NCBI GenBank assembly: GCA_037127315.1
Contig: JBBBDQ010001293.1
Location: forward strand, 317,501 to 381,500
Origin: Ascarosepion bandense
Taxonomy: Eukaryota > Mollusca > Cephalopoda > Sepiida > Sepiidae
Reading direction: 5' to 3'
DNA length: 64,000 bases
This document shows, in pieces, positions 1 to 9,999 of this stretch. The notes under the pieces are model-generated. The model saw only the letters and a list, made by a program, of their open reading frames with translations, ran no database searches and was not told the origin of the DNA. Both the position numbers and the translations under genes were made by a program. How positions within the stretch are numbered: position 1 is the stretch's first letter; each line of letters starts with the position of its first letter.

Positions 1-455
1 GCAATGGGAATATGAATCTGTTAAACATTTATGGTGTTGGTGAGTCAGTCGACAGGCTAGCCCTCCCCTTCAGACCACACTGTCGTAAGTGATGTAAATT
101 CAGTCCCTAAACTGCAAACAGAAACGAAACAAAAGCAAAAACAGCGAAAAGAAGAGGGAAGTAAACTGTCATAACCTGTTGCTCTTCCTTAAAGATAAAA
201 TGTTGAGTCATGTTTACTGAAGTCCGAGTCGCCAGACACGGGGCAAAGAGATATGAATTGTATGTAAGGAGAGATGTGCAAAGTGATGACGGTCCAAAAC
301 GCGAAGTTTTAAAAAATGGCTGCCGAGAAAGTTGAGATGCGATAACAAGAGAAATGACATGGTGAGGTTAAAGTTACATAATAGAAATCGACAGGAATTA
401 GTTATTCACACTGTCATTAAGTAGAGTATGACTAATAGTATGTAAAGTCTATTGA
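1..455. other. No gene recognised
   Basis: Mixed-composition sequence without a long open frame, repeat or recognisable element. It ends where the AAT microsatellite begins. Confidence 0.5.
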
Positions 456-456
456 C

Positions 457-500
<44 letters not shown>

Positions 501-708
501 TTAATTATTATTATTATTACTACTATGAGGATAATAAAAATGCTGATAATAATAATGATATTTATTATCATTATTATTATGAGGATGATAATAGTAATAA
601 TAAATTTATTACTACTATTATTATTATGATGATGATGAGGATGATAAAAATAAGAAGAAGAAAAATAAAAAGGAGAGGAATAATAACAATAATAAGAAAA
701 ATGAAGGA

Positions 709-794
<86 letters not shown>

Positions 795-970
795 AAAATA
801 TTTAGAAGAAGGACAATAATAGTTCTGATTAATCTTCCTATTATTATTATGAGTATGATGATAGCAATAATAAAAATAAGAAGAAGGAAGAAAGTAATAA
901 TAATAAGAAGAAGAAGAAGAAGAAAAAAGAAGAAGAAGAAAAAAGGAGAATAATAATAATAATTATAATA
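456..970. repeat. Imperfect (AAT)n/(ATT)n and (GAA)n low-complexity tract
   Basis: About 500 bp made almost wholly of AAT, ATT, GAT and GAA triplets. There are two long pure runs (456-497 and 710-792) and a purine-rich GAA/AAG stretch at about 880-950. The open frames here encode only runs of Ile, Asn, Tyr or Lys and are not genes. The LINE copies downstream end in TAA-type tails, so this tract may have grown from such a tail; that is inference. Confidence 0.9.
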
Positions 971-1383
971 TTAATGATTGCTGTTGAGTTGTTGTGGCGA
1001 AAGTTGTAGTGACCTGTTGTTCTCGAGGTAAAACACGAAAAACAGAAAATAGGTTCAAAACAGTGTATTAGTATAACAAGAACATATATACAAAGTAAGT
1101 ATAAATAATCAGTAAATAGAAATGCCCGAACGGCACATTTACGCATCTCATTGCCTGGATCGTATCTGGCTTTACCTGCGCACCAAACTGCGTCCTCCGG
1201 AAGTCACGCGGGTAATTATATATAACAAGATGAAGAGTCCCTTCCTCGTAGAAAGGCACTATAGCAATGATGATGATAATTAGAAAGAAATAACAAGCAT
1301 TATTCAATAATAATAGAAGCCAACAAATTAAACAAAAATATATCAAGAACTGCGAGTCAAAACTAATACAACTATTGCATCGA
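971..1383. other. No gene recognised
   Basis: Short open frames on the minus strand (about 100 codons) have low-complexity or Leu/Ile/Phe-rich translations and no recognisable domain. A small GC-richer patch lies at about 1130-1220. I see no support for a gene. Confidence 0.4.
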
Positions 1384-2480
1384 CAAAAGACGAAAAAAAG
1401 CAAATGCAAAAGTAATAGACCACATTAAGAAACATTGGCAAAATAAGCTTCTTTTTAGTCAATACTCTGCTCCTACCAAACAATCTGATGAAGACAAACC
1501 CATGATATGGTTAAGTCGTTCAGGGTTACAAGCTGAAACCGAAGGTTTTATTCTTGCAACTCGTGGTGCAATGGATATCGACTCGGAACGACAAATGGGG
1601 GTGCCGATGTCGAATTTCAGTTGAATTCCTTGCATTCATTTACGCACAAATACCCTTGGGAAATGTATTAAATAGTCTCTTCCCTTTAGTTATGGGTTAA
1701 ATAATGGAACAGATTAGGTTCTATAGCCTTGGTTGGTAACCAGTCTACCGCAGAAAGCAATGGCAACACTGCGGGATAATCTTCTGCCCAGTCAGTCATG
1801 TCTCTTTCGAGACATGATCGCCCAAAGCGTGTATCAAGTATGGCACTTAGCTAACTGACTGACATAGGACCAATGCTTACTAAATATAAAATACTTGACA
1901 AGAACATATACTGAAAAATTTTGTTAATCCAAAATGCAGCCTCTGTGATAAATATCCAGAAACAATTGTCCATCTCTAATCAGGTTTCAGGGTGTTAATC
2001 CCCCAGAATACAAAACTCTTCATGATAGAGTGTGCAAATATCTGCACTGAATAATCTACAGCTTTTCAGGGAAGGGAACTGCAAGAGACTGGTATGAACA
2101 TCACTCAAACCAAGTTCCAGATATAGGACCTTTTAAAATTGTAGGGCACTTTAGAATAAACATAGACAGAACAATCAAAGCTAATCGCCTAGACATTGTG
2201 ATCAAAGACCACAAGAACATAAGGTGCTTTCTTATTGACATAGCAGTTTTCGCAGCTTCTAATATATCTTAGAATTATCAAAATACAAGGATCTTGAGGT
2301 GGAATTTTTATTTAGAAAAAGGGGCGTATGGGGACAACAATAACTCTAGATGTAGTTGGGTCCCTCTGTTTGATTAGAAAAGATTCAGAAAGATTCCTGG
2401 TATTTCATAACTTAAAGAAATACATAAACATTATACTCAAAAGTGAATCTCACATATAACGCACTTCTTTATCTATGCAA
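1384..2480 (+). mobile_element. RLE-type LINE, copy 1, 5'-truncated and split by a SINE
   Basis: Remnant of the C-terminal end of a non-LTR retrotransposon of the group with a restriction-like endonuclease (R2/R4/NeSL-like). The segment 1384-1560 aligns with copy 3 at 3440-3630, including the tract that translates like LQAETEGFILA. The frame then stops at a SINE and resumes at about 1864 with the zinc-knuckle and endonuclease part. At 2180-2290 the order 'RLDIVI...FLIDIA' matches the RPD...ID catalytic region of copy 2. Stops and frameshifts are frequent, so this copy is dead and older than copy 2. Family assignment comes from motif recognition only. Confidence 0.7.
1561..1863 (+). mobile_element. 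tRNA-derived SINE, copy 1 (inside RLE LINE copy 1)
   Basis: About 300 bp copy of the SINE family found repeatedly here. It starts with an A-box-like GTGGTGCAATGGATATCG, has a degenerate B-box region and an internal body around CTTACGCGCAAATACCC. A near-palindromic stem, ATGTCTCTTTCGAGACAT, lies close to the 3' end, and the copy ends in a CTGA-type tail. The B-box region is rearranged here, with an inserted GGGGGTGCCGATG, so this copy is diverged. The insertion breaks the LINE frame and is younger than that LINE. Confidence 0.8.
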
Positions 2481-2601
2481 AATGTGCATGATCTTAGGTT
2501 TTCTATGTGACTTTTTCTCTTGTTTTTAATAAAATGCTTAGTATTTTTTACAAAATGCTTAGGTCTCTGGTTGTGACCCGAAAGGAATGAAAATACGTAA
2601 G

Positions 2602-2603
<2 letters not shown>

Positions 2604-2634
<31 letters not shown>
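2604..2634. repeat. (AAT)n microsatellite
   Basis: A pure run of about ten AAT units directly before RLE LINE copy 2. It probably represents a LINE tail or the junction between copies. Confidence 0.85.
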
Positions 2635-3440
2635 GGCTTTATTCTTGCAGCACAAGACCAAAGTCTTTTCACGAGAAACTTTCAGGCAAATATTATGCAT
2701 AATAATATGGATCCAAAATGCAGGTTTTTTGATAAACACTAAGAAACAATAGACCACCTAATCTCAGGCTGTTCTGTGCTTGCCCCAAATGAATATAAAA
2801 ATCGCCACGATAGAGTTGGGCAATATTTACATTGGGCAATATGCAAACATTATGGAAAAGCTGTAGGCAAACACTGGTATGAACATCACCCAGCACCGGT
2901 TACAGAAATAGAAGATGTAACCATTCTATGGGATTACACCATCTACACAAACAGAAAAATTGAAGCAAACAGGCCAGACATTATTGTTAAAAACCAGAAG
3001 GAGAAAACTTGTCTATTAATTGATATGGCTTGTCCAGCGGATTGTAACATAGCAATCAAGGAATTTGAAAAACTGTCAAAATATAAAGACCTGGAAATTG
3101 AAATAGAAAAAATGTGGAAATTGAAAACAAGAGTTGTGCCAGTGATAGTAGGTGCACTTGGAATGATAAAAAATGGAACAAAACAACACATTGAAAGAAT
3201 CCCTGGAAACCCCAGCTTAAGAGATATACAAAAAATTGTCTTATTAAGTACAGCCCACACACTATGGAAAAGGTTATCTATGTAATGCTGGGGATGATAG
3301 GGAAGATAGAAAAACATGAAATGGAGTCATAACACGCCACTACCTGCCTTAGGTCTCCCCGCAGACTTGGTTGGTAGTGAGACCAAAGCAGAAATCGAAA
3401 TATGATGAAAAATGACATAATAATAATAATAATAATTGCG
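2635..3440 (+). mobile_element. RLE-type LINE, copy 2, 5'-truncated, best preserved
   Basis: The copy begins within the motif translating as GFILAAQDQSL and runs through a zinc-knuckle-like CRF..KH..TIDHLISGC into the restriction-like endonuclease domain. Its 3' UTR ends in ATGATGAAAAATGACATAATAATAATAATAAT, an (AAT)n tail that copy 3 also has. The 5' truncation is typical of incomplete target-primed reverse transcription. Copy 3 follows immediately, so the two are in direct tandem order. Confidence 0.75.
2776..3285 (+). pseudogene. RLE endonuclease domain of a LINE (C-terminal fragment of the ORF)
   Basis: A 169-codon open frame is the largest clean coding remnant in this part of the window. 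From about residue 9, NRHDRV precedes a conserved HWAICKHYG and WYEHHP. Then ILWD at about residue 50, RPDIIV at about 67 and LLIDMACPAD at about 81 give the spaced PD...D core of a PD-(D/E)XK nuclease. This is followed by KEFEKLSKYKDLEIEI and a VVPVIVGALG strand. This order is known from the C-terminus of LINEs that cut with a restriction-like endonuclease. The ATG is internal to the original ORF; the reverse transcriptase part is missing, so it is a dead fragment with one lucky frame. Other readings are unlikely. Confidence 0.8.
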
Positions 3441-4190
3441 GCAAAAAATATGAAAAAGACAGCCAAGGGTAAAGCTCTTGAACAGATAAAACAACGCTGG
3501 CATGACAAACCTCTGCATGGCCAATATCCAGAACGTGCTAATAAACCCAATGTTGATAAAGTTAATACTCATCGATGGTTACGTGCATCTGGATTAAAGT
3601 CTGAGACTGAAGGTTTGATTCTTGCTGCGCCAGACCAAAGTCTTTTCAGTTGGAACTTCCAGGCAAATATTATACATAATAATGTGTATCCAAAATAAAT
3701 GTTCTATGATAAACACCAAGAAACAATAGTCCATCTCATCTCAGGATGTTCTGTACTTACCCCAAATGAATATAAAAATCGTCACGATAAAATGGGGAAA
3801 TATTTACACTAGACAATGAGCAAACCCTACGGAAAATATGTAAACAAAAACTGGTATGAGCATCACCCAGCACCGGTTACAGAAATAGAAGATGTCAACA
3901 TTCTATGGGATTACACCATCTACACAGACAAAAAAAATTGAAGCAAATAGGCCGGACATTATTGTTAAAAACCAAAAAGAAAAAACTTGCTTATTAATTG
4001 ATATGACTGATCCAGCGGATTGTTACATAGCAAACAAGGAATTCGAAAGACGGTCAAAATATGAAGACCTGGAAATTGAGATAGAAAACATGTAGAAATT
4101 GTGAACAAGTATGGTACAAGTGATAGTCGGTGCACTTGGTATATAGCAGAAATGGAATTATAATGAAAAATGACACAATAATAATAATGG
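3441..4190 (+). mobile_element. RLE-type LINE, copy 3, 5'-truncated
   Basis: This copy starts further 5' than copy 2. The open frame 3402-3698 carries WHDKPLHGQYPER, then WLRASGLKSETEGLILAAP, and stops where the zinc knuckle should begin. A second open frame at 3892-4095 has the RPDIIV and LLIDM nuclease motifs in a shifted frame. The copy ends near 4185 with ATGAAAAATGACAC(AAT)n, like copy 2. Frameshifts and stop codons (for example at 4093-4095) make it inactive. Copies 2 and 3 are close relatives. Confidence 0.75.
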
Positions 4191-5002
4191 GACTCATTAA
4201 TTCAGTGACTCTTAAAAACAAATATCATTACCAGACTAAATACGACGATTATGAGGTGAAGTTATAAAGAGTGCGGCAGAAATATCTCCCACATATACCT
4301 ACCAGAAATGTCTCTGACATAATGATAATACATTTATAGATATCTTCTTCTAGGTAATGTAGAAGATATTTCTGGGTGGTATCTGTCAGAGGTATTTCTG
4401 CGACCAAAACTTATTTTTCAGTTTCCGTTTTCGTATAAATTCAATACTTCAGATTACGAATATCAAAAAAAAAAAATAAATTAAATTAAATTTGATGTAA
4501 GTGATGCCATGAAAATTCGACAGAAGCTAAAAATATGTTCATAAGTGTTTTTCCTCAAATTCATTTTTCTAATTTATTTTTAAAGTCCTAATTTGGAGAG
4601 CTTGATCGATAATCTTGGAAACAGGGAGCATGTGTATCTATTTTGAACTTCATAGATGAATCAATTTATAATGAATTCATATAGGAAACTAACAATCACA
4701 ATTAATCATAATAATAAAATTATTTCTCGTCGCACTTCTAAAACTCAAACGGTAATGGTTTTGCTGAAGGGAGAAAATAGATTTTTGAGAATATCCGATT
4801 AGAACTAAGTATTAGGTTCCATATATTCATTCGTTTTTCTGATCTCGAAGAATAATCTTTTGAGACAGTTTTGCTGCGTAAGAATTCTTTGCTCCGAGAA
4901 CAACTCTCGTCATCATGTGAAACCGTTATTGAAATTATATTTCATATTAGACAACGCTTCGAGTGTGAGTGCCAAATAAACAGGAATGCACATGTACGAC
5001 AT
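4191..5002. other. No gene recognised; weak inverted pattern at 4275-4435
   Basis: AT-rich sequence without a long open frame. Around 4280-4435 the word CAGAAATATCT and its relatives recur in both orientations, which looks like a worn short inverted repeat. No terminal repeats or target duplication could be fixed. Confidence 0.4.
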
Positions 5003-5933
5003 TGTTGTAGAGTGGCTGACATCTTTGCAGCATTCTCATTCATGAAATAGCCCATGGTCTAAATTGGTATTTCTAAGTAAAGGAAAGTAGCATTCGACGC
5101 GTAATATTCTAGTGTCATTCGAGTATTATTGTGACTGATTACTTCAGCGACTATTGCAATCTAAACACCTGCTCTCTCTATTGTAAATTCTGTTTTGTTT
5201 GTTATTGTAATTATTGTTATGTTCTGTAAATATCCGTTTAGCACCAGATATTTACTTTTTTTTCATAATCCTATCACCCCAATTATACTGCTACTGATGT
5301 GCAGGGGGTTACATAGGAGAAAAGTTATGAGAAGGAGTGACAAACTACAGTGGGGTGTCAGGAAGCGGATAGGAGAAGGATGAAAATATTCCAGAAGTGA
5401 GATGAGAGCATGAGAAAGAGGATACAAGTTAGTGAGATAGGAGATGATTATTGACTTTACATTTAAATTTGGAGATTGTAGCTGTTGGGGAGGCAAGTAA
5501 ATGGAAGGGAATTCCACAGACGGGAAGTGCGAGAATAGAAGCTGTTGCAGTAGATTTGGCGTTAATATTTTATATGTTTTATAATAAAAGGGTGGGAACT
5601 AATTGCTAATCTTGTGGATTGAGTAAATTCATATACAAAGGATACCAGTGAGCTAAGTTCTTCAGAGCAGAAGCCGTGAAAATATTTGTAGAAGAAATAC
5701 AGTGAAGCCACACTGCGCCGATGAGAAAGTGACTCTATTGGAGCTGCCAAGTCGGGATCGATCACATTGCAGATTCTCCGTTAAATTTTGTCAAGGACCA
5801 CTAAGTGGATAGCAGGAGCAGCCGACCTGATATGGCAGCAGTATTCAATACACGGGCTGATGGTAGATTTGTATAGTGAATGATACAGCAGCACACTTTC
5901 TCTGTGCATCCCCTCCGCCTCGGCACTACAACA
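5003..5933 (+). mobile_element. Solo LTR interrupted by a LINE
   Basis: The 5' part (5003 to about 5242) and 3' part (about 5873-5933) match the intact solo LTR at 40871-41172. They share TGTTGTAGAGTGGCTGAC at the start and ACTTTCTCTGTG...TACAACA at the end, so the LTR has the usual TG...CA ends with a short terminal inversion TGTTGTA/TACAACA. Flanks GACAT and GATAT are a 5 bp target duplication with one mismatch. The LTR was later split by a minus-strand LINE. No internal retrotransposon sequence is attached. Confidence 0.75.
5243..5872 (-). mobile_element. APE-type LINE, 5'-truncated, inserted into the LTR
   Basis: The 3' end points left: a T-run at about 5255-5264 (the A-tail of the element) is followed by the family's 3' UTR signature, GTGCAGGGGGTTACATAG. 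The minus-strand frame 5562-5765 reads IDPDLA...LSHRRSVASLYFFYKYFHGFCSEEL, the conserved C-terminus of this CR1/Jockey-group LINE family, also seen at 19259-19663. Only this C-terminal tail and the 3' UTR are present. Confidence 0.8.
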
Positions 5934-6236
5934 GATATCTTCTCTCTGCTTCTAGTCAAGGCCACAGAGATGCATTTGTGCTGTGTACGGAGTTTGAATG
6001 CTTCAAAACAACCAAACTATGAGTGCTAGGCTGTATGTTGAATAAATAAACAAAAAGAAGCAATTCGGCTGAAAAAAGCCCTAACTGCTCACCCTCATGG
6101 TGTTAACATGACCGAACTTGCAAAATGGGATGTTCTGCGACCCCCACCATATTCTTCTGATTTGCCTGCTTCACACTTCCACCTTCCTTGGTCGCTTTCT
6201 AACACATTTCGTTCAGCTACGATCTTTTCCTTTTAT
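5934..6236. other. No gene recognised
   Basis: About 300 bp between the LTR and a short tandem repeat. A stretch at about 6075-6170 vaguely resembles a transposase C-terminal reading frame, but I could not support it. Confidence 0.35.
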
Positions 6237-6318
6237 TAGATAGACTAAACTATCGCCCGGTTCATAGATAGACTAAACTATCGCCCGGTTCATAGATAGA
6301 CTAAACTATCGCCCGGTT
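6237..6318. repeat. 28-bp tandem repeat, three units
   Basis: Three almost exact units of 28 bp (the first lacks two bases), each containing GATAGACTAAACTATCGCCC. Inside the unit, GATAG and CTATC flank ACTAAA as a small inverted repeat. The array ends exactly where a LINE 3' fragment starts. Confidence 0.9.
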
Positions 6319-6477
6319 CACACTCCACCCACGTCTATTGAACAGATGAAGAGGCTCATCCCTTGTTTCCTGTTTAGGATGTGGTTTCCGGTTTTCTCTT
6401 TTTCAATCTTTTCACTCTTACGTAGCCCCCTGCGCATCAGTGGCGTTTTCGCCTTGCTTGGGGTGATATGATTAAAA
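6319..6477 (+). mobile_element. LINE 3'-end fragment
   Basis: About 160 bp ending in CTTGCTTGGGGTGATATGATT followed by an A-run, which is the 3' end of the APE-type LINE family. It is nearly identical to the segment at 9410-9575, including GTTTCCTGTTTAGGATG. Such very short 3' pieces are expected from abortive target-primed insertion. Confidence 0.75.
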
Positions 6478-6481
6478 AAAA

Positions 6482-6880
6482 ATGTGACGTGTCTCTTCGG
6501 GACGTAGGTGATCATGGACTTCCACTTATCCCTATTCCTTGTCGCTCTGAAGACTTTTTCTGTTGGTATCTCACTTGAGCCCCACACTGCCATCCACTCA
6601 CGCAAGCCTATCAAGCATGCTTCGCGTTGCTTTCCCCTGTTTCTTTTTGCTTTTCTCCACCCAATGTGTAGTAGATTCTCCAAGCTCTCTTACCTCATCA
6701 CCTGTCTTAGAAACTTCAGCTGTCTCTTCCTGATGTTAAGTATATCTTTCTTTTTCGTTTTGCATCCCCTCCCAAACCTCGTCAATGCCCACATTTTCGG
6801 TCCATGATATCCTCAGCATCCTTATCTAGAACCTCATTTCTGTTGCTTCGAGTCGCTCCTTCATCTTGGAAGACATGTGA
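6482..6880 (-). mobile_element. RTE-type LINE 3' end, degraded
   Basis: Read on the minus strand this matches the 3' coding end of the RTE copy at 49.1 kb. The ends correspond to the conserved run near 'TMIAYVLKG', and the minus-strand open frame 6318-6683 reads ATRNRDKWKSMITYVPK. The extreme end GTGTCTCTTCGGGACGTAGG equals the 49.1 kb copy's GTCCCTTCAGGACGTAGG. Frame breaks show it is inactive. Confidence 0.75.
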
Positions 6881-7361
6881 AACTTAAAATGTGTCTTGAT
6901 GAATTTTTCATGTCAAAACCTAATGTTTTATATCGTCAAGGCATTGAACACTTAGTATATCGTTGGCAGGAGGTCGTAAAACATGCATTGTTAAATAATT
7001 TAACAGAATTAATAATAAATAATAAATATTAAGATAAAGTAGGTAATACTCTCGTCGATGAAAATAAATTTTTGAGATATATTTTTGTCGTAAAAATGTT
7101 TATCTTCATGACAAAATTAGGGGCCATTGCCGTTAATATACTATACTACAGGCAAAATATGTTCAATACATTTTTTATTTTTTTCTAAGGAATGTAATCA
7201 TCTGTTAACATTTACAAAATCTATTAAAGCAATTTTTCAGGAAAATAGATTTCTCATGTCCAGTAGCTGGTATTGCTCTTTCGAGTATTGATGGGGATTT
7301 CCTTCCTAATTTTTTGTTCGAAGTAGAATGAAGCTTTAACAGCTCGATTATCTTATAAATT
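6881..7361. other. No gene recognised
   Basis: AT-rich sequence with only short open frames and no repeat that I can match elsewhere in the window. Confidence 0.4.
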
Positions 7362-7372
7362 TCTTTTAGAGT

Positions 7373-7676
7373 CAGTCAGTTAAGTGCCATGCGCGATACA
7401 CGCTTGGGCGATCATGTCTGGAAAGAGACATGACTGACTGGGCAGAAGATTATCCCGCAGTAGGTTGCCATTGCTTTCTGCGGTAGACTGGTTGCGACCA
7501 AGGCTATAGAACCCAATCTGTTCTATTATTTAACCCATAACTGGAGGGAAGAGACGGATTAACACCTTTCCCAAGGGTATTTGCGCGTAAGTGAATGCAA
7601 GGAATTTCAACTGGAATTCGAACTCGGTTCCCCGATTTCTCGTTCCAAGCCGATATCCACTGCGCCACAACGCACA
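7373..7676 (-). mobile_element. tRNA-derived SINE, copy 2, full length with target duplication
   Basis: On the minus strand the element starts with the A-box-like GTGGCGCAGTGGATATCGGC and ends with AACTGACTGACT. It carries the terminal stem around CATGTCTC and GAGACATG. An 11-bp direct repeat, TCTTTTAGAGT, flanks it at 7362-7372 and 7677-7687, which supports retrotransposition and fixes the ends. Confidence 0.9.
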
Positions 7677-7689
7677 TCTTTTAGAGTAA

Positions 7690-8330
7690 CATGTGCTATT
7701 TATTTCAGTTGTTGCTGCTGTTGAAAGTCCTAAAATGATGTCTTTATTTTATTTAGCACAATTCTTTGTTATTATTACCACCAAACGCTGGAAACCGTTT
7801 TTAATCATCGATCTGAGAGAGTGGTTTTATACAACTGACAGTTTTGATACTTATGTAAAGTTAGCGCCACCCATGTCATCCATAAGACAGTCTCAATCTG
7901 ATAAGCATATTTAAGAGCATGACTCGACATCTCAGAATAATGTTTTGGTTTTGTAACAATTTCTGATGATGGTCAAAACTATCCCTGGTACAACCTATTC
8001 TATATTCAGATTTCTTATTATATATAATAAATTTTTTCTAACTTATGTAAACATTGGAGTATTTGAATTGTCAATTATTTACTAATAATATATTTAAAAT
8101 TTATATGAAGGGCCCAGGGTATGGAACATCATTGCCTTTATTTCAGTTTTACTCAAAAGAAATAAGTATGAGTTGATAATTATAAGTTATATACATCGTG
8201 TAGGAAAAATTGATCACTGATATATAATGAGCTTTTAACCTGTTGGATAAGCGGTGGGAATGGAGTGCATTGCTCCTGACCAATGCAAGTGAGGCGTTTC
8301 ACGCACACATCAATCATTGCTAGAATCGCG
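7690..8330. other. No gene recognised
   Basis: A 73-codon open frame at 7693-7914 has no recognisable domain. The rest is AT-rich without repeats that I can match. Confidence 0.35.
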
Positions 8331-8339
8331 ACTAAAATC

Positions 8340-8602
8340 AAGATGGCGTTAAAGTAGCTAGTTCAAGATTGTCTGCTTTATAACTCTGAGGTGGGCTTGT
8401 TCGTAGCCTCATAAATACACAGAATACGAACAATCTTTTGAGGATAATGGGGCGAGTGAACGCTCCATCAAACATTGGTTTCAGAACTTCATGTCGGAAA
8501 TCTGTCACTTTGTGATGAACGCCGCAGGAACTGGCCACAGATCCGAGATGATGAGATCCTGAAAGCGACCATACAGTAGGACATCGACCAAACATTATTT
8601 AC
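8340..8602 (+). pseudogene. mariner-like transposase N-terminal fragment
   Basis: Across shifting plus-strand frames the pieces ERSIKHWFQNF (about 8457-8490) and GRPQIRDDEILKA-like residues (about 8520-8575) resemble the DNA-binding N-terminus of mariner transposases: a helix-turn-helix followed by a linker that is typically rich in Gly-Arg-Pro. There are several frameshifts and no catalytic domain follows in the same orientation. Assignment rests on motif order alone. Confidence 0.5.
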
Positions 8603-8945
8603 ATTATGCGGACAATTTTCCTCATCTTCCAGACGACTTCGGAATCTCCTGGAATTCATCTGGACGGTCTCCTTGTTTAATGTAGTAAATATTTTCATAA
8701 TACCTGCTTTCAGATCCTCTTTTTTGTAAGAAAGAGTTTTGTTAGTTTCTCGCTCAACTGCACTCCACATATAGTATCAATGAGGTTGCAGTCTTTGGAA
8801 TTAAATAACGAGATGTAAGGAGTGATGTGGCTGAATAAAATTTCTGACAGCCATCTGGGTTCTCCTGATTGTGTGACACGGTGTAAAATCTTGGTGCCAA
8901 ATATAGGGTCTTACAGCAGCCATCCTTTTGACCAAAGGCCATTAT
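8603..8945 (-). pseudogene. Tc1/mariner-superfamily transposase C-terminal fragment, copy 1
   Basis: Minus-strand frames give WLSE followed by a degraded proline-rich stretch with NSKDCNLID, then WSAVERETNKTLSYKKEDLKAGIM and RRFRSRLED. In Tc1/mariner transposases the third catalytic acid sits in a 'SPDLNPLD' context, followed by W..VE, and the C-terminus ends near a RFR.R(I/L)E motif; the order here fits. The frame is broken between the two parts (8489-8770 and 8754-8942). The copy at 10575-10925 is a close relative in the same orientation. Confidence 0.7.
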
Positions 8946-8948
8946 AAA

Positions 8949-9052
8949 AACGTTTCCGCGGTTGTACGGTCCGGGCTCCTTTAGGTGCTAGGAATTTCGA
9001 ATTGTACCCTTTATTAAGATCACTAGGGTATATCATTCTCATTCCATGTGCG
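8949..9052 (-). repeat. Dispersed repeat with GAAACGT end, copy a
   Basis: About 100 bp. On the minus strand it reads CATGGAATGAGAATGATATA and later a GAAACGTT end. The same block lies in plus orientation at 9685-9830 and 10000-10170. The family is not identified. Confidence 0.7.
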
Positions 9053-9067
9053 ATGCCACGTTTGGTA

Positions 9068-9405
9068 GCCATTTAGTTATCTTCCTTTAACTAAATCCTA
9101 CTCCATCAGCTTCTTTTCTCGTACTTCGCGCCTGTGGAATCCCCTTCCATTTACTTGTTTCCTCGCGAGCCACAATCTCCAAGAATTTAAATTTAAAGTC
9201 GCCATCTTCTATCTCACTAACCTGCATCCTCTCTCTCATGCTCCCTTCTCTGTCCACTCCACTCTCATCAGTATTCTCATACTTCTCTTACCCACTTCAT
9301 GACACCCCCTATAACCTGTCTCTATTTCTCATAACTTTCCTCCTATGTAACCTCCTGCAAAACAGTGGCAGTAAAATGCCTTGCTTGGGGCGATATGATT
9401 ATATA
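9068..9405 (+). mobile_element. APE-type LINE 3' end
   Basis: Decayed coding end (TCTCGTACTTCGCGCCTGTGG corresponds to the SRTSRLWN region of the family) plus the 3' UTR with CCTCCTGCA and CTTGCTTGGGGCGATATGATT. It ends in a short TATA run. It is plus-oriented and 5'-truncated. Confidence 0.75.
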
Positions 9406-9409
9406 TATA

Positions 9410-9580
9410 AACACTCCACCCACGTCTATTGTACAGGTGAAGAGGCTCATCCCTTGTTTCCTGTTTAGGATGCGGTTTCCGGCTTTCTCTTTCCAATCTT
9501 TTTACTCTTACGTAGCCCCCTGCGCATCAGTGGCGTTTTCGCCTTGCTTGGAGTGATATGATTTTAAAAAAATATATATA
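9410..9580 (+). mobile_element. LINE 3'-end fragment, second copy
   Basis: Nearly the same sequence as 6319-6477, ending in GATATGATTTTAAAAAAATA. It sits directly downstream of another LINE 3' end, so two 3' ends of the same broad family are in tandem. Confidence 0.75.
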
Positions 9581-9684
9581 TATAAACTCCATAAGTTATT
9601 TGTTCACTACTGCTGTAGCCTGGTATTGAACTCACAACACTTTGTGTCAAGTCAGTGGATCGAGTCAACGTCTATATTCACTAT

Positions 9685-9830
9685 GCCATGTGTCCTTGAG
9701 GCCTCATGGAATGAGAATGATATAATCCAGTGATCGTAATAAAGAGTTCATTCGAAATTCCTTGGACCTGATGAATAAGATAATAACAGCAGTAAACATA
9801 GATAATAGTCTGAACAATGTAGATAATGTA
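9685..9830 (+). repeat. Dispersed repeat with GAAACGT end, copy b
   Basis: Shares CCTCATGGAATGAGAATGAT, AGTGATCGTAATAAA and AAATTCCT with copies at 8949-9052 (inverted) and 10000-10170. The central CGGCG part is deleted in this copy. Confidence 0.7.
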
Positions 9831-9999
9831 AATACCACCTCCTCTCTGTAGTAGAGACAAACATTAACCAAACATGTAACGCTTCCAGGTTTCTGATTAA
9901 ACAGATTTTGCCTGCAAGGCGTCAGGGAGATGTACAGTTAAGCAGGTGGGTAACCCATATACTGGAACTAAACAACGCCTATATCCACTAGGCATTGTG

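Noticed and set aside
452..805. 117-codon open frame of Ile, Asn, Tyr runs
   Set aside because: It is only the translation of an AAT/ATT microsatellite.
7693..7914. 73-codon frame starting after a pyrimidine-rich stretch and CAG
   Set aside because: A weak acceptor-like context only; no recognisable domain and AT-rich codons.
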